A DNA stretch of 64,000 nt from Cyanophora paradoxa (GCA_004431415.1 QPMI01000392.1:21168-85167); one strand, 5' to 3'; shown: positions 1 to 13,163, counted from the stretch's first letter. Notes: a model not told the origin generated them from the letters alone. Numbers and translations: made by a program.

Positions 1-3000
1 AGCTCGGGGCCGGGGACTCGGATTCTGGCTCTGGTGAGCTCTCGATCTTGGACGATTGAGCGTTCGCGCGAATCTCGGAAACTACCTAGCTACGTATAGT
101 AATAGTCCCTTTCATCTTCATCGCCGCGCATCCAAAAACTGACTCGACAAAACGCAATATTAATCGCGCTTGGGTCCGCAGCGGTCTCGGATTTCAGCTC
201 AAATGATGATTCTGACGCCGAGCTTGAGGACGCCAATTCCCAGCAAAGCCGGAGCAGTGGTGCCGAAGTTGAAGATGTCGAATTCTCTGCCGCCGTCGAG
301 AACCGCATACGGTTTCTGCTGCGGAAGGGGGTCGACACGCTGCACGCGGGAGCGAGCAGCTTTGGGCTCGCGAAGATCGCCGTGGAGATCTCCGAGGACG
401 ACTGCTTCCTGGCAAACGAGCTCGTGTGCCGCGGTCTTCTCGACCCGGCGGTTGGAGCCGCCATGCAGATCGCTGCGACCCGGCTGGCCATGGGGTCCCG
501 CCTCGAGCTCTCGACGGACGTCAATCTAGCGGACTCGGACACGGGATGCCTAGGCATGCTCTGCTTTCGCTTCCCGCCCCTGTGCTCGCGTTTGAGAGCG
601 CACAGGTGAGCGGCCGCGGCCTACGTTGGATCCGGAGGTGCTGCTCGTCCAGCCCATGCAGATTTCGGAGACGGACGTGCCTTTCGGTGCAGGCTCCCGG
701 TACCGGTACGCATCAAAAACCGCACTTCAGCTTTCCATCCAGACACCTTGTCTCAAAGTGCATGCACGTGCATGTTGCGTGTGCAGGTATCCGTATGGCG
801 ATGGATGCCCTGCACAGAACATTGCTGCGCGAACGGCAGAGCTCGTAGAGGGATACGGCGTCTCAGTCAACATGCTAGGATGCTGCGAGGACATCGGCTG
901 CCCGTGCCGCAAGGCCGGAACCGCCTGGGACTTGGCGGACGTTGCGCTTGTTGGAATCGGTGCGATCACGTTCACTTCAGAAACGCTAAAACGTTAGAGG
1001 CGCACCTCTCAATGAAAAATCGTTATTGCACATCTCTCTCGGCAGCTCAAATGCGCCAGTGACCGTTCCCAGTATCGATCGTTTTACTGATGCGCGCACG
1101 CAGGTACGTGTGTCGTGAAGATGCAGTTTGGCGACGAGGAGCGGGACCGAGCCATGGTGCACCATCTGCGACACAACAAAACGGCTCGTGCCGAGGTGGC
1201 GGCGATTGCGCGCGATGCCCTCGCCCGCATTGGAGTTGACACCAACCGCTGCACCATCACGGTGACGCGAGCATTTTGTGGATGTGCCGGTGCTGAGTGC
1301 GTCTAGATCTCGGGACGCTGCGAGGCCGTGCCTTGCAATTGGCCTGGATCTATAGTTGGCTAGATCTAAAGCCCTTCTATATTCACGAAATACTCGTAAC
1401 TGCGTTTACGTACTACAGGGCGAAACTCGACTTTCTGGGGTCGGAACGCGACGATCTGGAGCGCCAGTACATCGAAATCACGGCTCGCCTGGAGCAGCTG
1501 CGAAAGCATCAGATGGAGCTGATCGAGGCTCGCGATTCGGCCGCGCGCTCATCGCAACCGCAGCCACAGCCGCGCCTCGATCGCCAGCTGCAGAGCTCCC
1601 TGTTGGCCACTGCAGCCGAGATCAGGCAGCTATTCGAGCGTCTGCAACAGCTCGAGGCCAAACTTCGAGACGCAGAGTCGAGGCTGCGGGAGGCTGAGAC
1701 TAGGCTCGAACTTGCGGCAGCGACTGTGACCGAGCCATCTCGCGCCCCAGAGCCCGTGCCCGCGCCGGACGCAGCTGCTACGACCGCTGCGGGCCCGAGC
1801 GCCAGCCGTGGCGATGCCGTCGGCTTTGGCGGCTCACCAAGCGCGAGCGCACGCACAGCCGTGGAGCACAGCTCGACCATGACCGTCTCCGTTGCAGGAG
1901 TTGAAGGTACGGCCGTTGTGCTCCCCGTAAAGAAGCGCCGGCTCCAAGCCGGCGTTCTTGTCGTGACGTCGACGGAACGGGACGAGGGGCCGAGCTCGAG
2001 ATCGCTCCGTGATCGCGTCGAACCGTACGTGTACACGTCCCGTGCACCTAGCGCGCGCCCGCCTGTGTGTATGCAAGCCCATCGCGTTATATACTGCTGA
2101 TTATGTCAAAACAAGCTCGTGCTCGGCAGGAATTTTCCAACGTAGAGCTAACGCATGCACGGCCGCAGTGCTGGTTCTGGATCCGGTGGCCAAGGGCCCG
2201 GGCCAGCTTCCGGATCCGGTGGCCAAGGGCCCGGGCCAGCTTCCGGATCCGGATCCCGGGGTGATGCGTCGGAGGCGAAGCACACCCACGAGGCACCGCC
2301 ATTCGAGGTTGAGCTTGGCGGACGCGAACGACCCATGCCAGCGGTCGCTAGTGGCGCCCACGGAGATTCCGGGACCCGAGGAGCGTCGGCATCGACGTCG
2401 ATGGCGGAGGCAGAAGTATCGGCGAGCGCAATCCATGAACATATGCACGCCCCGCAACAGGACATCCAGAGCGACCCGTCGCTTGTGATTGAAAAGAGTG
2501 CGCGCATTAATGATTGATTCGGGCGGTTCCAAGGGAATGGCAAATCTGATAGTCCGGCCAACATAATTTGCTGAACGCGTGCAATCTCTTTGGTTTTTCC
2601 GCGGCAGAGTGCGCCTGCTGCCAGGCAACATTCCAAGTCAGCATCTACGAGATGGACAGGCATCGCTTCCGCCGTCCCATTGAGCCGGCGGCGTACATGC
2701 TGCAAGACGGACCTGGGTCCGACTTTGACGAAGATTTCGACCTTTTCCTGTGCAATCAATGCCTCGAACTTGACCGCTTGATTTCTGCCAGGACCGGTTC
2801 GCGCCCAGACAAAAGAGATTTAGACTTACATAGCTTGATCATGTATACATACACACATTCATATATTCAAATAAGCACATGCACCATGCGTGCACGTGCG
2901 CGCCACGATAGAAATGAACGCATCCATCTTATATATGCTTGCTGATTTGCCACGCACCTTCAACGTCAGGTCGACATCGTTTGCAAGTATGCTACGGTAA

Positions 3001-6000
3001 CGCACAGACAACAGGACGCTCGGACCACTGCCACGTGGTGGACACGGAGGCCGAGAACGACGCATGCGCAGTGATCGACTTGCACCCCAAATCGTATGAC
3101 AGCAGGCCGCACACAGAGCCTGGGGCGTGCGACTGTGACAACAGCCTGTGTCAGACACGGCCCCGGTGCAAAAACGCCGAACCGAACAACGCGAGTCTCG
3201 AATGCTTCCAATTGTGCGGGAAGCATCTTATTCTCATTTTCCAGGTGCACAGCAGAGCCCCACACATGCATGTACCTCTTGCGATTAATGCCAAATGCTA
3301 ACACGGGAGCTCTAGATCTAGCTCTCGCTCTAGATTCCGAACTGCGCTACTGCATTCGATCTGCATCCTCTCATCTGCAGTTTTTCCCGCAGGCTCAGCA
3401 GCTGAAGCAGCTCCGAAACCTCAACGAAAAGATGGCGAGGGGCGAGGAGTACAGATTTAGACCCGAGTGTCCGTCGCACTGTTTCGAGCAAGGCCCTGAC
3501 GCAGACGCCTTGCTCGAGTTGGCCGTCGCACACGCTCTCACACTACGGCCGCCGTCCGACAGCGAGAGTTTCGCGAACGTCCGCTACGCGGATCAAGGTT
3601 TCACTCTGTTGACGAACAGGGCAATCACTGAGTGGGAAATGGAGGAAGTTCGACGGGCGGCGGAGGACGAGCTGGGCGGACTTCTCGCACGACAGGGCCT
3701 CCGAAGCAACCGGCCCTCCGCGGACATGCACACCGTCCACGAGTGGTCGCTGCCGACGGGGCTGCGGTCGATGGATCCAGAATCCCAGGCACGCGTGCCA
3801 CCATCTGATGTTTTCGGCATCGAAATGCACCCCGAGGGGATAAATGCTCTATTGAAAGATACCGATTGATTCTCGATACAATTTCAGCTTTCCTGTGTTC
3901 TGCGACCGCTCGGTCCAGTACTACTGCTGACCCCTCGCCCGCAGCAATGTTGCAATGAAGATGGGTGCTATAAATCGCTTCTCGAACATCCGATCACTGG
4001 ACGTTTTGAAGGCTTTCCAGGCATCGTGCAGTGGTGCGCTGCGTCTACAAACTTCCCGTTGTGCGCAAGCGCAGTGAACGCTCTATTCTAACTCTACGCT
4101 GCCCGTGCACTCCACGCACAGCCGCGCTGTGGTCGCCGGTGCCAATCTGGGACCGTTCAACGAGCTCGAGCCCGAAATCGATCCGAGCAACGCTGGGGAA
4201 GGATCGGACGGAGACCTGGAAGGCATCGGGTACGTATACAACCAGCGGCCTGCAGGAGCGGTTGTGATCTGCGGTTGCGGCTTCCACGTCAAATGCGCCA
4301 TCGATACCAGCGAAGGATTCGTTTGCAGCACCACGAACAAATACCATTTTGTGTGCCCGCGATGCCGTGGACGTGGTCGTGTGCCCAAGCCCGTCGACGC
4401 CTTTGATTGCAAGGGCGCGAGGCTCCATGACTTGCAGGTAGATAGATTTCAGCAGCGTACGTGCGTTCTGGCGTACTGTGAGGACCGCTGCGTCAAGGCC
4501 CAGCTGGAGGGCAGACTCAAGCGGCTGTTCGATTCGGCCCCAAATGGGCGGCTCTCCGCTCCTGCGCTCGAGGAGGTCAAGCGGATCTTGGAGGAGGCGA
4601 AAACGACGCGCGTTTTCATCTGGTGCGCGTGCTCGCGCCTTACATTGCATCCGTGTCCGAGATAGAGAGCGGATCGCGTTTATGCTTCTCATACATACAC
4701 AAAAATAGATTAATTTTTTAAAACCACCACACGCGTGAACTTAAGCTTCGCACTCGCTATCGCAAGCGTGTGTGTCGATATCGCGGTCGAGTTTGAATTT
4801 AACGTGACAAAATGTGCGCTCAGCAACTCCAAGTCCGCAATCAAGTGCGACATGGCGCTCTGCTACGGATGTGCGCAGAACTACGCGGAGCCGCTGAGTC
4901 TTCGGACCCGTGAAAGCAAAATCCCGTCGAGGGATGGCGCCCTGTGCATCACCTGTCCCGATTTGTACAGTGTCCATGGCTCCAACCGCAGCGAGTTCAT
5001 GTACGAATCGGCACTTGTCAAGCAGGAGCTCGATGTTCGCCAGGCGCTCACGGCCGACGGCGGGCCACGTGCACGGCGGCCGTGCGCATCTAGGCCTAGG
5101 GCGGGAGCTGCACCCGGAAGCGCGGCCCGCCAGACAGCCCACGCTCGAGCTCGACGAGGCGCCAATCCCGGCGGGCGCCGGCGCCGCCAGCGGGAGGAAT
5201 TGGAGGAGACGGAGGACGCCAATCGCGACGACCGCATTAGATTGCGGGCAATGGCGCACCGAGAGGTACGCTTGCGCTAGCAATTCGTGCAATGCATCCC
5301 GCGCCGCACTTGAACTTGCGTATGCGCACGCAGAAGGCGCAGCAGGAGGCCACGGCCGATGCCGACGAAGCGCTAGCGGGCCCGAGCCCAATGGACGTGG
5401 ACAGCGATCGTGAATCGCGGCCCGCGACCCCTGGACTCTACACGCGCGCTGGAGACACTCTCGTGGCGCTCCTGCCGATTTCAAGCGGCCCGTCGAGCTC
5501 GCACGTCCATCGCAGCGGAGCCATCACCTCGAACTCTGGACCCGGGTCAGCGGCAGAGCCGATCGTGCTCTCGCCTTCGAGCTCTCACAACTTGGACGAG
5601 CCGGCACCTGCAGCTGCGCCGCGGCCCGCCACCCGAATTGGGCGTCCACGTGACCCGCCGGCCTCGAGCTCTGTGGAGACGGTTCCGGCCGCGGAGCTCG
5701 GGGCATCGAGCTCGAGCCGGCCCAGACCGTTGGCTTCCAGCGCTCGGCGCACGCGCACAGAGCGGCAGTTCGACATACATACTGCGGCGCCACCCGATGC
5801 GGATTCCTCGGAGCTGGCGCCCCTGCAGGACCTCATCTTATCCCGTGCATTCGAAGTGGCTCGAAGAATGCAGATGCAGCTGTACACGCCGCAGATCGGT
5901 GCAACGCAAGTTCGACGCCTGGCAAGGATGGCCATGGACATGAACGTGCACTCGTACGTGATCGACCCGCCGGTAGAAGACATTCGGACGCCCGCTTTCA

Positions 6001-7115
6001 GCGAGTGCGACGCTCCCGAGAGATCGGAGCAGGGTCCGGAGCATGCGCAGCGGACGAGCACGTTCCTGCCATACGAGCCGCCAACTCCCGGTCCGGTGCG
6101 TACTCGTGATCAGCGGGCCTGCCCGGCGCCCTAGGAGCTCAGAGCCGGGTCAACGCCGTTTGCGTTGAGCGAATTTCGCTTGCAGATGGAGGCCGATGCC
6201 ACGGATCCGGACCAGTCCATTGCGCGAGAGCACGTTTTGCGTGCAGAGTGGTGGGCAAGGGGAGACCCGGTGTGCGGAGAGCTGCAGGGCGCGCATGCAC
6301 TTCCGGAGGGCGCCCGCGAGCTACCCGCGCCGCCGCAACTGCCTACGGACCCTGATCCTCTCCCCCTGGTCCTGGTGCGCATCGCTGCGCGCGGCGCAGC
6401 CTGCGGCGCGTCGGCGGTGCTCGGCCACGGCCGCAAACGACCGCGGGCGCCTGACGGTTGGTCCCGCTGGGCATCTCGCAGAGCGGCGGTGCGGGCGCTG
6501 CGGCCGTGGGCGCCGCTGCACCCCCGGCCCCGACCCCGACCTCGACCGGAGCGGCCCCCCCTGCTGCAGCTGCGGGCGTGGCGTCGGCCGCGCCCGGCGG
6601 CGGATCCGCCGCCGAACCCGACCTCCCGTTCATAAGCGTCAAGGCGGCCTTGAGGGCGGTGAAAGCCGGCTGGGCCTTTTACGGCGGAAGGCGCGTCGTG
6701 TTCCCTGGCCAGCGGAACCCCCTTCGAGGGAGCGACCCGCGCTGGCGGTGGGGGGAGGGCGTGTGCTACATCATCGACCTCGCCTGCTTCGAACCCTCGA
6801 TCTCGGAGAATGAATTTACGTTTTCGGAGAAGTACAGGTTCGCAGGCACTCCGGGCGAGCCGCTTTGGACGCGGCATTTACGTCTATTAATATTTACGCT
6901 TCTGTTGCAGGAAAACGGCGATTCAGGGCCTCGACCTCTGGCTGCCGAGAGGGCATCGGGAGAGGGCGATGTGGGAGAAGCGCATCAGGCACTCTAGGGC
7001 CGTCTGGGAAGCTGGGGACTTTCAGGAGGTAGCCGGGCAGGAGGAGGCGACAATCGCAAAGACTTTTTCGCGCTCTCTCTGGGTGCCGCACGAGATTATC
7101 GACAACATGCCATGA
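1..7115 (+). CDS. Giant multi-exon cysteine-rich protein, 5' end outside window
   Basis: I do not recognise this gene. An acidic exon ends at 33 (donor GTGAGC) and joins in phase to 182. From about 662 the chain is frame-consistent: 662-705, 787-959, 1104-1296, 1419-2024, 2169-2497, 2608-2796, 2970-3244, 3393-3794, 3945-4060, 4122-4622, 4824-5265, 5334-6095, 6186-6374, 6482-6837, 6911-7115 (TGA). That is 14 introns of 61-201 nt with donors such as GTGCGC or GTACGT and acceptors ending AG, mostly CAG. The join between the 182 exon (ending 519 or 605) and 662 is not resolved. The product exceeds 1,700 residues. It has a coiled coil (exon 1419), a Gly/Ser/Pro-rich piece with an 11-residue tandem repeat (exon 2169), several CxxC or C/H clusters (exons 2608, 2970, 3945-4622, 4824), a Ser/Pro/Ala-rich middle and a folded C-terminus ending HEIIDNMP. 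The clusters suggest zinc binding. Apparent stops at 2515 and 3867 fall inside introns. Confidence 0.7.
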
Positions 7116-7687
7116 TGATGCATGCGCAGCTTTGATTTGATCACAAAGTAATGTTCGATAATTGATGCAGCTTTGGTTCGAGCAACTGTCGAATAACATG
7201 ATATCCTTGCACATCTTTTATGAAAGCTGGCTATCGGGAGGAAGGAAGGGAGAAAGAAAACGGGCAGTTTAATGTAAGCGGGACAATTAGTGTAATTATA
7301 ACAGAAAAGGCAAACGGAAACGAAAGAGCGCCGGGGCGTGGGTCGTCAAGTCGTTCGCCCGCGGGCGACTGGAGCGAGATGAGCTAAGGGGGCGGTTGCT
7401 GGACGGGCCGAGGAGGAGGAGGAGGAGGGAGAGAGGCGCGGGCGCGGGCGGGGCGGGGGGGGGGGGGGGGGGGGGGGGAGTTGAAGTTGGAGAAAGGGCC
7501 AGGGGTGGGGGGGGGGGAGGGAGGCGAGCGTAGAGGGTCGGGAGGGAGGGGGCAAATCTCGCCACCCGGCCTCCTTGCCCGGTACCCCCGCCCTCGTCTC
7601 GCTCCCTGCTGCGTACGAGCCGTAAGGCGAGGGGTGGCGGCGAGGGGGTAGGGGGCGGACCTTCGGCGGGGCTCACGGGGGGCGGAC
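7116..7687. other. Spacer with a 24-G run
   Basis: No gene seen. It lies between the converging ends of two intron-rich genes. The first 250 bases are A+T-richer. Then comes G-rich sequence with an uninterrupted 24-G run at 7455-7478 and shorter G runs. Confidence 0.6.
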
Positions 7688-10529
7688 TCAGTCGTCCGAG
7701 TCGCCGCCCATGAGGAGGGCGGAGAGATCGGCTTGCTGCTCGTCCTCGTCCGGAGGGGCGAGGGGCTCGCAGGCCTGCTCGGCGTCGAAGAGGCCGTCGA
7801 TCAGGGCCCACCCGTTGGCGTCGGCGACCACCTGCAGCTTCGCCTTGTAGTCCTGGAGCTGCTTCTTCTCAAGCGTGGCGATGGCGTGGAGGGCGTGGAG
7901 GAAGGAGACGCCGGGGGCGTTGCGGGCGTGGGCGAGGTGCGGGTAGCGCTCGACCAGGTGGCCCACCTCGAGCAGGGATCGAAAGGCCCGCCGCTGCTTC
8001 GACTCGCTGTCCAGCACGAGGCCCGCAAGCCAGAGGATCGTGGCGAGACGGGGGTACAGGTAGGCCTCGCGGAACTTTCCCCAACTTTGTTTGGGGACGC
8101 CTTTTTCCTGGGGGTGCGGTCAGAGATACGGAGCAAAGCGCAGCAGGGGGAGGGAGCTAAGGGAGGGGGAGGGAGGTAAGGGAGGGGGAGGGGAAGGGGG
8201 ACGGGGGGAGGGAAGGCGCGGGGGCGGGGGGGAGGTGCAGATGGGGAAGGGTGGGAAGGGGGGAAGAGCGGGGAGGGGGGGGAGGGAGGGGAGGGGGGAG
8301 GAGGGGGAGGAGGGGAGAGGCGGGGGAGGGGGAGGCAAGGTGCAGAGGGGGGGGGGGGGGGGGGGAGAAGGGGGGCGAGAAATGTGGAGGGCCGGGGGTT
8401 AGAGGGCGCGAGGGGGACCTAAAGGGTGGCGGGTGGTCCCTGGCCCCCCCTCGTGCAGAACCGCGCTCGCACCGGCTTAAGCTTCTGCAGCGTGCGGTAG
8501 CCGCAGAGGACGGCGCTTGCAGCGATGAGGAGGAGCCGCGCGGCGTCGCCCTGCGCCTTCTCCAGCTTGGCCCGCATCTCCTCCCGCAGGGGAAAGCTGT
8601 CGAGGACGAGGCGGCCGGCGCGGGTGACCGCAGAGGCCGCCGGGCCGGCGCTGCCGGATGCATGGGGCACCGGCGCGCCCCCGCCGCCCTCGAGCACCTC
8701 CAGGCAGGCGGCGACGCTCGGCACCGGCGGCTGCGCTGGGACGAGAGCGGCGTCGCTGCTGCCGCCACCGGACGCGGGCACCGGCGGCAGGTCAAGCTGG
8801 TCGGGCTCTGGCTCGGAGGAGCCGGGACCCCGCGCCGCCTCCTTGCCCCGCGGGGGCCGCCGGCGCGGGGGCGCGCTCGGGGCAGGCGCCCCCTCGAGCT
8901 GAGCCGCCGGCTGCCCCGGGGCCGGCTCCTTTCGGAGGGCCCTGGCCATCATCTTGAGGCTGCCGTGCGCGAAGAGCCGCTCCGCGCGCCTCGTCAGGCC
9001 CTTGGGCTTGCTGCCGACGGCGGCGGCCGCGGGGCTGGAGCTGGAGCTGGGGCCCGGGGCCGGCTGCTGCTTCGACGAGGCCGCCGCGGACGCTGCGCTG
9101 GCGCCGCCCGCGCCGTCGCGCCGCGGCCGGCGCGTGCGCGCCTTCTTCGCCGCAGGCTGAGACTGCAGCTTCTGCTTCTTCGCCGGGGGAGGCTGCTCCT
9201 TCTCCTTGGCCTGCTTGGACGCGGCCACCCGCGCGCTCCTGCGCGCTCCCGACTTGTCCCCGCCCTCCTCCCCGTCCTCCTCCTCGTCCTCCCCGCCCTC
9301 CTCTTCGCCCTCCTCGTCGTCGCCCGCCTGCATCCGAGAGCGAGTTGGTGCCAAAGAGAGAGGGGCAAAGAAGGCAGCGGGGGGGCGGGGGAGGGGGAGA
9401 AGGGGGCTGAGGGGGGTAGGGGGTACGAAGGCTGGGGGAAGGGGGGGGGGTACGGGGCGCGCGGGGCTCACCTTGCCACTCGGGTCGGCGGGTTCCTCGT
9501 CCTCGTCCTCGTCCTCCTCCTTGTCCTCCCCCTCCCCCGCCCTTTCCTCCTCTCCATCGCTTCCCTGTCGCGCCGCCGCATCAGCACCGTGCCGCGACCG
9601 CGGCGCCCGAGCGGGATCGGGCCCACCCGGTCAGCCCGCATGCGCCGCTCCCCAGGCCGGCTGCCGCCGCGGCCGCCGCCGCTGGAGGCCCCCGAGGCGG
9701 CCGGCGCAGCTGGCGGCGCCGCACGCCGTGCCTCGAGTTCGAGCTCCTTCAGGAGCTCGTCCTTTGACTTGGTCTCGGCCAGCTGGAAGGCATCGAAGCT
9801 GGTGGCGGCCGGGCGCCAGACCGCGTTGAAGAAGCAGAGAAAGGCGCCGAGCGCGCGGCAGGCCTGAAAGTCCTCCTTGCCGCGCCCGAAGGCGTGAAAG
9901 CTCTTGCACAGATCGCACTCGATGCTGAAATAGCCGTCTGCGCGCGCGCGCGCGCGTCAGCGCTGGGGGCCGGGGTGGGCGAAATCCGGGGAGCAGGGCG
10001 GCGCACCCTTGGGGTTGAAGCCTTTCGGGCCCTTCAAGCAGTCGCCGCACGCGAATCCGCCTTCGGCGAGTTTCTCGGCGGCCAGCTTGCGAACTTTCTG
10101 CCAGAGCTCGCCCGCTTTGCGCGTCTTGCCGCCCCGCGGCTGGAGGAGCAGCTCCGATATGGTGCACGTGAGCTCCTGCCGCGACGGCTCGTCGGCGTCG
10201 GGCTCCTGCTCCGCGCTGAGATCGCGGTCGACCAACGGCACGACCTGAACGTATTCCTGGGCCGCGTCGGCGGCGCATTCGGCGACTATGCAGTCGGCGA
10301 TGGCTTCAACGATGCAGCGGGGCACGAAGGCGGAGAGTGTCCAGGGCGCCACTTCCCCGCAGATCATGCAGCCGACCTTGACGTCGCCGGCAACGAGGGC
10401 GGCGCGCCAGGCCGCGGCGAGGTCCTTCACGTACGGCCCGAGGCTTTCCGTGCTCCCGAGGAGTTCTGCTGCCTCGACCTGATCCGAAATCGATTTGCCG
10501 CGCATCTGCGCTATTCCTTGACCGGTCAT
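7688..10529 (-). CDS. Five-exon CxxC-rich protein of unknown function (family member 1)
   Basis: Function unknown. Exons on the minus strand are 10529-10007, 9937-9627, 9564-9472, 9327-8473 and 8107-7688. All junctions are GT-AG and in phase, giving about 733 residues. The N-terminal region has paired cysteines (CMIC, CGDC, CDLC) suggesting zinc binding. The centre is a long acidic then Lys/Ala/Ser/Pro-rich disordered stretch. The last about 170 residues are helical and end with an acidic tail (MGGDSDD). This C-terminal region aligns by eye with the gene at 53944-56268, so the two are paralogues. ATG at 10529 (MTGQGIAQ) is chosen because the frame further upstream runs into an interspersed hairpin repeat. 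The last intron (8108-8472) is unusually long and contains a 19-G run. No clear TATA box was seen. Confidence 0.72.
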
Positions 10530-10644
10530 GACTCGTCGGTCTGGTGCCACAGCGGTGCGGCTGGGGCCCCTGAGCACGCGCACCGTGTGCCGCCGCAGCT
10601 CCCCGCGCGCGAGCTCGCACGCGGGCCCGCACCCTGCTATTTTT

Positions 10645-10835
10645 TTCGGGGGCCAGTTTGCAACGTTTCGATGGTGCACCGGCGCACCATCGAATTTCAA
10701 CAGCACGCCGCGCCGCGCGAGTGCCCTCCGGCGCCTTCTGTAGCCCCCGGAGAGCTCGGAAATCGCTTCGGCGCCCGCCCAGCTCGTGCTGGCCCCGAGC
10801 GCAGCTGACGATCCCATGCCCATCGATATCGCCAG
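10645..10835 (+). repeat. Interspersed hairpin element, copy 1
   Basis: About 190 bp closely matching 59532-59738 and, inverted, 23655-23785. Each copy has a perfect 9-bp stem CGATGGTGC (copy 3: GATGGTGC) around a 6-base loop, here 10669-10692. It is flanked by a conserved GCCAGTTTGCAACGTT on one side and GAATTTCAACAGCACGCCGC on the other. No convincing protein is encoded. Confidence 0.8.
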
Positions 10836-11382
10836 CCCGGAGCCCTCGGAGCGCAGCGCCCGCCCCGAGCCGCGCGAGCGGCTCGAAAGAGGCCGTCAGC
10901 TTGCAGGTGGGAGGCGCGCTCGCCGGCGGAGTCGCCGCCGCTCGTCCGCGGGCCCGGCTCGCGCGCGGTCGTGCACGAGCTCCCATCGCCGACGCTTCAA
11001 AGGGCAGTTTCCGCGGACGTGTGCTTGGCCGCGTGCGGATCGGACGGTCCGGGGCAGACGCGCGCGTGCGCCGCTCGGTACCGGTGCTCGCTCGATCGGC
11101 AGACGCGCACGCCGATCGCTTCGCGGGCAGCGGGGCCTGGCCTCGGCGGCCTGCATCGTGCGACGAAGAGGCGGGCGCGGCACGGTGCGATCCAGGCCCT
11201 CCCCGCCCGGCGGCGCGCGCCGCGACGGTGGGCCCGCCGCCGCCTCGCCCTTTGGCTCGCTCTCCGCGCGCCTCGCGCACGATACAGGCGTCGAGGCCGG
11301 TTCCTTCTACGGCCGCTCCCCCCCTCGCCTTCCCCCCCCTCTCCTCCCCGTTCCTCTCTAACGCCCGCCCTCGCCCGCCCGG
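10836..11382. other. GC-rich spacer between hairpin element and array
   Basis: No gene seen. Open frames occur on both strands but show no domain, and they read as composition-driven shadows. Similar GC-rich spacers separate the other two hairpin copies from their arrays. Confidence 0.5.
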
Positions 11383-11830
11383 CAGCCCGTACGGCTCGCG
11401 GCGCCGGCTCGCAGCAGGGGCAGCCCGGTCGATTCCTTCAACAGCACGTGTGGGCCCCCATCCTTGTTTCCCCCCTCGCGCACCCCGCCCTCGCTCGCCC
11501 GGCCCCCCGTACGGCTCTCAGCGCTGGCTCGTAGTAGGGGCGGCCTGGTCGATTCCGGCAACGGCACGTGTACCCCCTCTCTCGCCCCCCTCGCGCCCCC
11601 CCGCCCTCGCTCACCCAGGCCCCCCGTACGGCTCGCAGCGCCGGCTCGCAGTAGGGGGCGGCCTGGTCGATTCCGGCAACGGTACGTGTACCCCCTCGCT
11701 CGTCCCCCTCGCGTCCCCCCGCCCTCGCTCACCCGGGCCCCCCGTACGGCTCGCAGCGCCGGCTCGCAGTAGGGGCGGCCCGGTCGATTCCGGCAACGGC
11801 ACGTGTACCCCCGCTATCTCGCCTTTCTCA
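11383..11830 (+). repeat. Tandem array, family F1, plus orientation (4 monomers)
   Basis: Monomers of about 120 bp contain the shared core GGTCGATTCCGGC(A/T)ACGG. They have F1 flanks: TAGGGGCGG(C/G)C before the core and a CGTGTACCCCC-type end after it. Cores lie near 11428 (degenerate), 11548, 11668 and 11785. Translations of the array in any frame are repetitive and not genes. Confidence 0.85.
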
Positions 11831-11894
11831 CTTGTCGCTCATTGTCGCCGCGTCCCATCCTCTTGATCTTGTGGATTGACCAAGCGTAGCTTTC

Positions 11895-12665
11895 GGCCAG
11901 GCGGGCTATCAGGGGCGGGGCCCGGTCCGTCCGTACCCCCGCTCTCCCCCTCCCCCCACCTGCGCCCCGCGCCCCGCGTCTCGTCTCACAGAGCGCCCGC
12001 AGGACTCGGCCCCGCGGCCGTCGAGGGGGTACAGGCGCCGTAGCCGGAATCGACCCGGCGGGCTATCAGGGGCGGGGCCCGGTCCGTCCGTACCCCCCGC
12101 TCCCCCCTCCCCGGACCTGCGCCGCGCGCCCCGCGTCTCGTCTCACAGAGCGCCCGCAGGACTCGGCCCCGCCGCGAGGGTACAGGCCGTGCCGATCGAC
12201 CGGGGCTATCAGGCGGGCCGGTCGTCCGTACCCGCTCCCCCACCATGCCCGCGCCCGCGTCGTCCACAGAGCGCCGCAGATCGCCGCGGCTCGAGGGTAC
12301 AGGCCTAGCGATCGACCGGCGGCTATCAGGGGCGGGGCCCGGTCCGTCCGTACCCCCGCTCTCCCCCTCCCCCACCTGCGCCGCGCGCCCCGCGTCTCGT
12401 CTCACAGAGCGCCCGCAGGACTCGGCCCCGCGGCCGTCGAGGGGGTACAGGCGCCGTAGCCGGAATCGACCCGGCGGGCTATCAGGGGCGGGGCCCGGTC
12501 CGTCCGTACCCCCCGCTCCCCCCCTCCCCGGACCTGCGCCGCGCGCCCCGCGTCTCGTCTCACAGAGCGCCCGCAGGACTCGGCCCCGCGGCCGTCGAGG
12601 GGGTACAGGCGCCGTAGCCGGAATCGACCAGGCGGGCTATCAAGGGCGGGGCCCGGTCCGTCCGT
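11895..12665 (-). repeat. Tandem array, family F2, minus orientation
   Basis: Family F2 has the same core read on the minus strand, with flanks GGGTACAGGCGCC before and GGCGGGCTATCAGG after (plus-strand reading). Good copies lie near 12048, 12466 and 12626, with shortened or eroded copies near 11895, 12190 and 12310. It follows an F1 array of opposite orientation, an order repeated elsewhere in the window. Confidence 0.8.
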
Positions 12666-13115
12666 CCCCTTTTCCGAGAGCTCGCCGAGAGCCCGGGCTG
12701 CGGCAGGCCTTTGCGTTTGCACGCACGGTGCCGAGCGGGTCCCCTTCTTCCCAGCCCCGGCCGCCGGCAAAGCAAGACGGCGGACGAGGGGCCGGGCGCC
12801 GGCAGGCCCGTGGCGGCAGCGGGGGCCGCCGCAGCCGCTCCGCAGCGGACGCGGCCGGCGACGGGCGCGGACGAAATCGCTCTCGCCGATGAAATATGTA
12901 TCAGTGATCTATTAATTGCGCAAAGAAATCAGACTTGAATTCGGGATTCGAATTGCGCCGTGTCAATGCAAAGCCTTGCGGGGGGAAGAGGAAGAGGCGG
13001 GGGCGCTGGGGCATCCCGGACAGGGTACCAAGGGTAGATGATCACGATGGGCGCGCGGGCGCAACGGGTAGACGATACCGGAGGGCGGCGCGCGCGCTCG
13101 AATAAAATAACGCTC

Positions 13116-13163
13116 GGGATTCTCGGCGCCCGGGATTCCCGTCTGCCGCGTCGACAAAAGGGA
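13116..13163 (+). promoter_or_regulatory. GGGAATCCC-type promoter for the 573-aa gene
   Basis: An imperfect site (GGGATTCTC, from 13116) and a perfect GGGATTCCC (13132-13140) precede ACAAAAGGGA (13154-13163). That order matches the other intronless genes. The ATG follows at 13269. Confidence 0.6.

Noticed and set aside
9565-9587. Ultra-short 23-nt intron, and a 22-nt one at 56148-56169
   Set aside because: In both cases an upstream donor (GTGGGC, CAG/GTGACG) gives ordinary 62-nt and 91-nt in-phase introns.
8251-9867. 538-codon plus-strand frame
   Set aside because: Antisense to well-phased exons and composed of Gly/Arg runs.
10530-10823. N-terminal extension of the 7.7-10.5 kb gene
   Set aside because: It overlaps the interspersed hairpin element found elsewhere without this gene.
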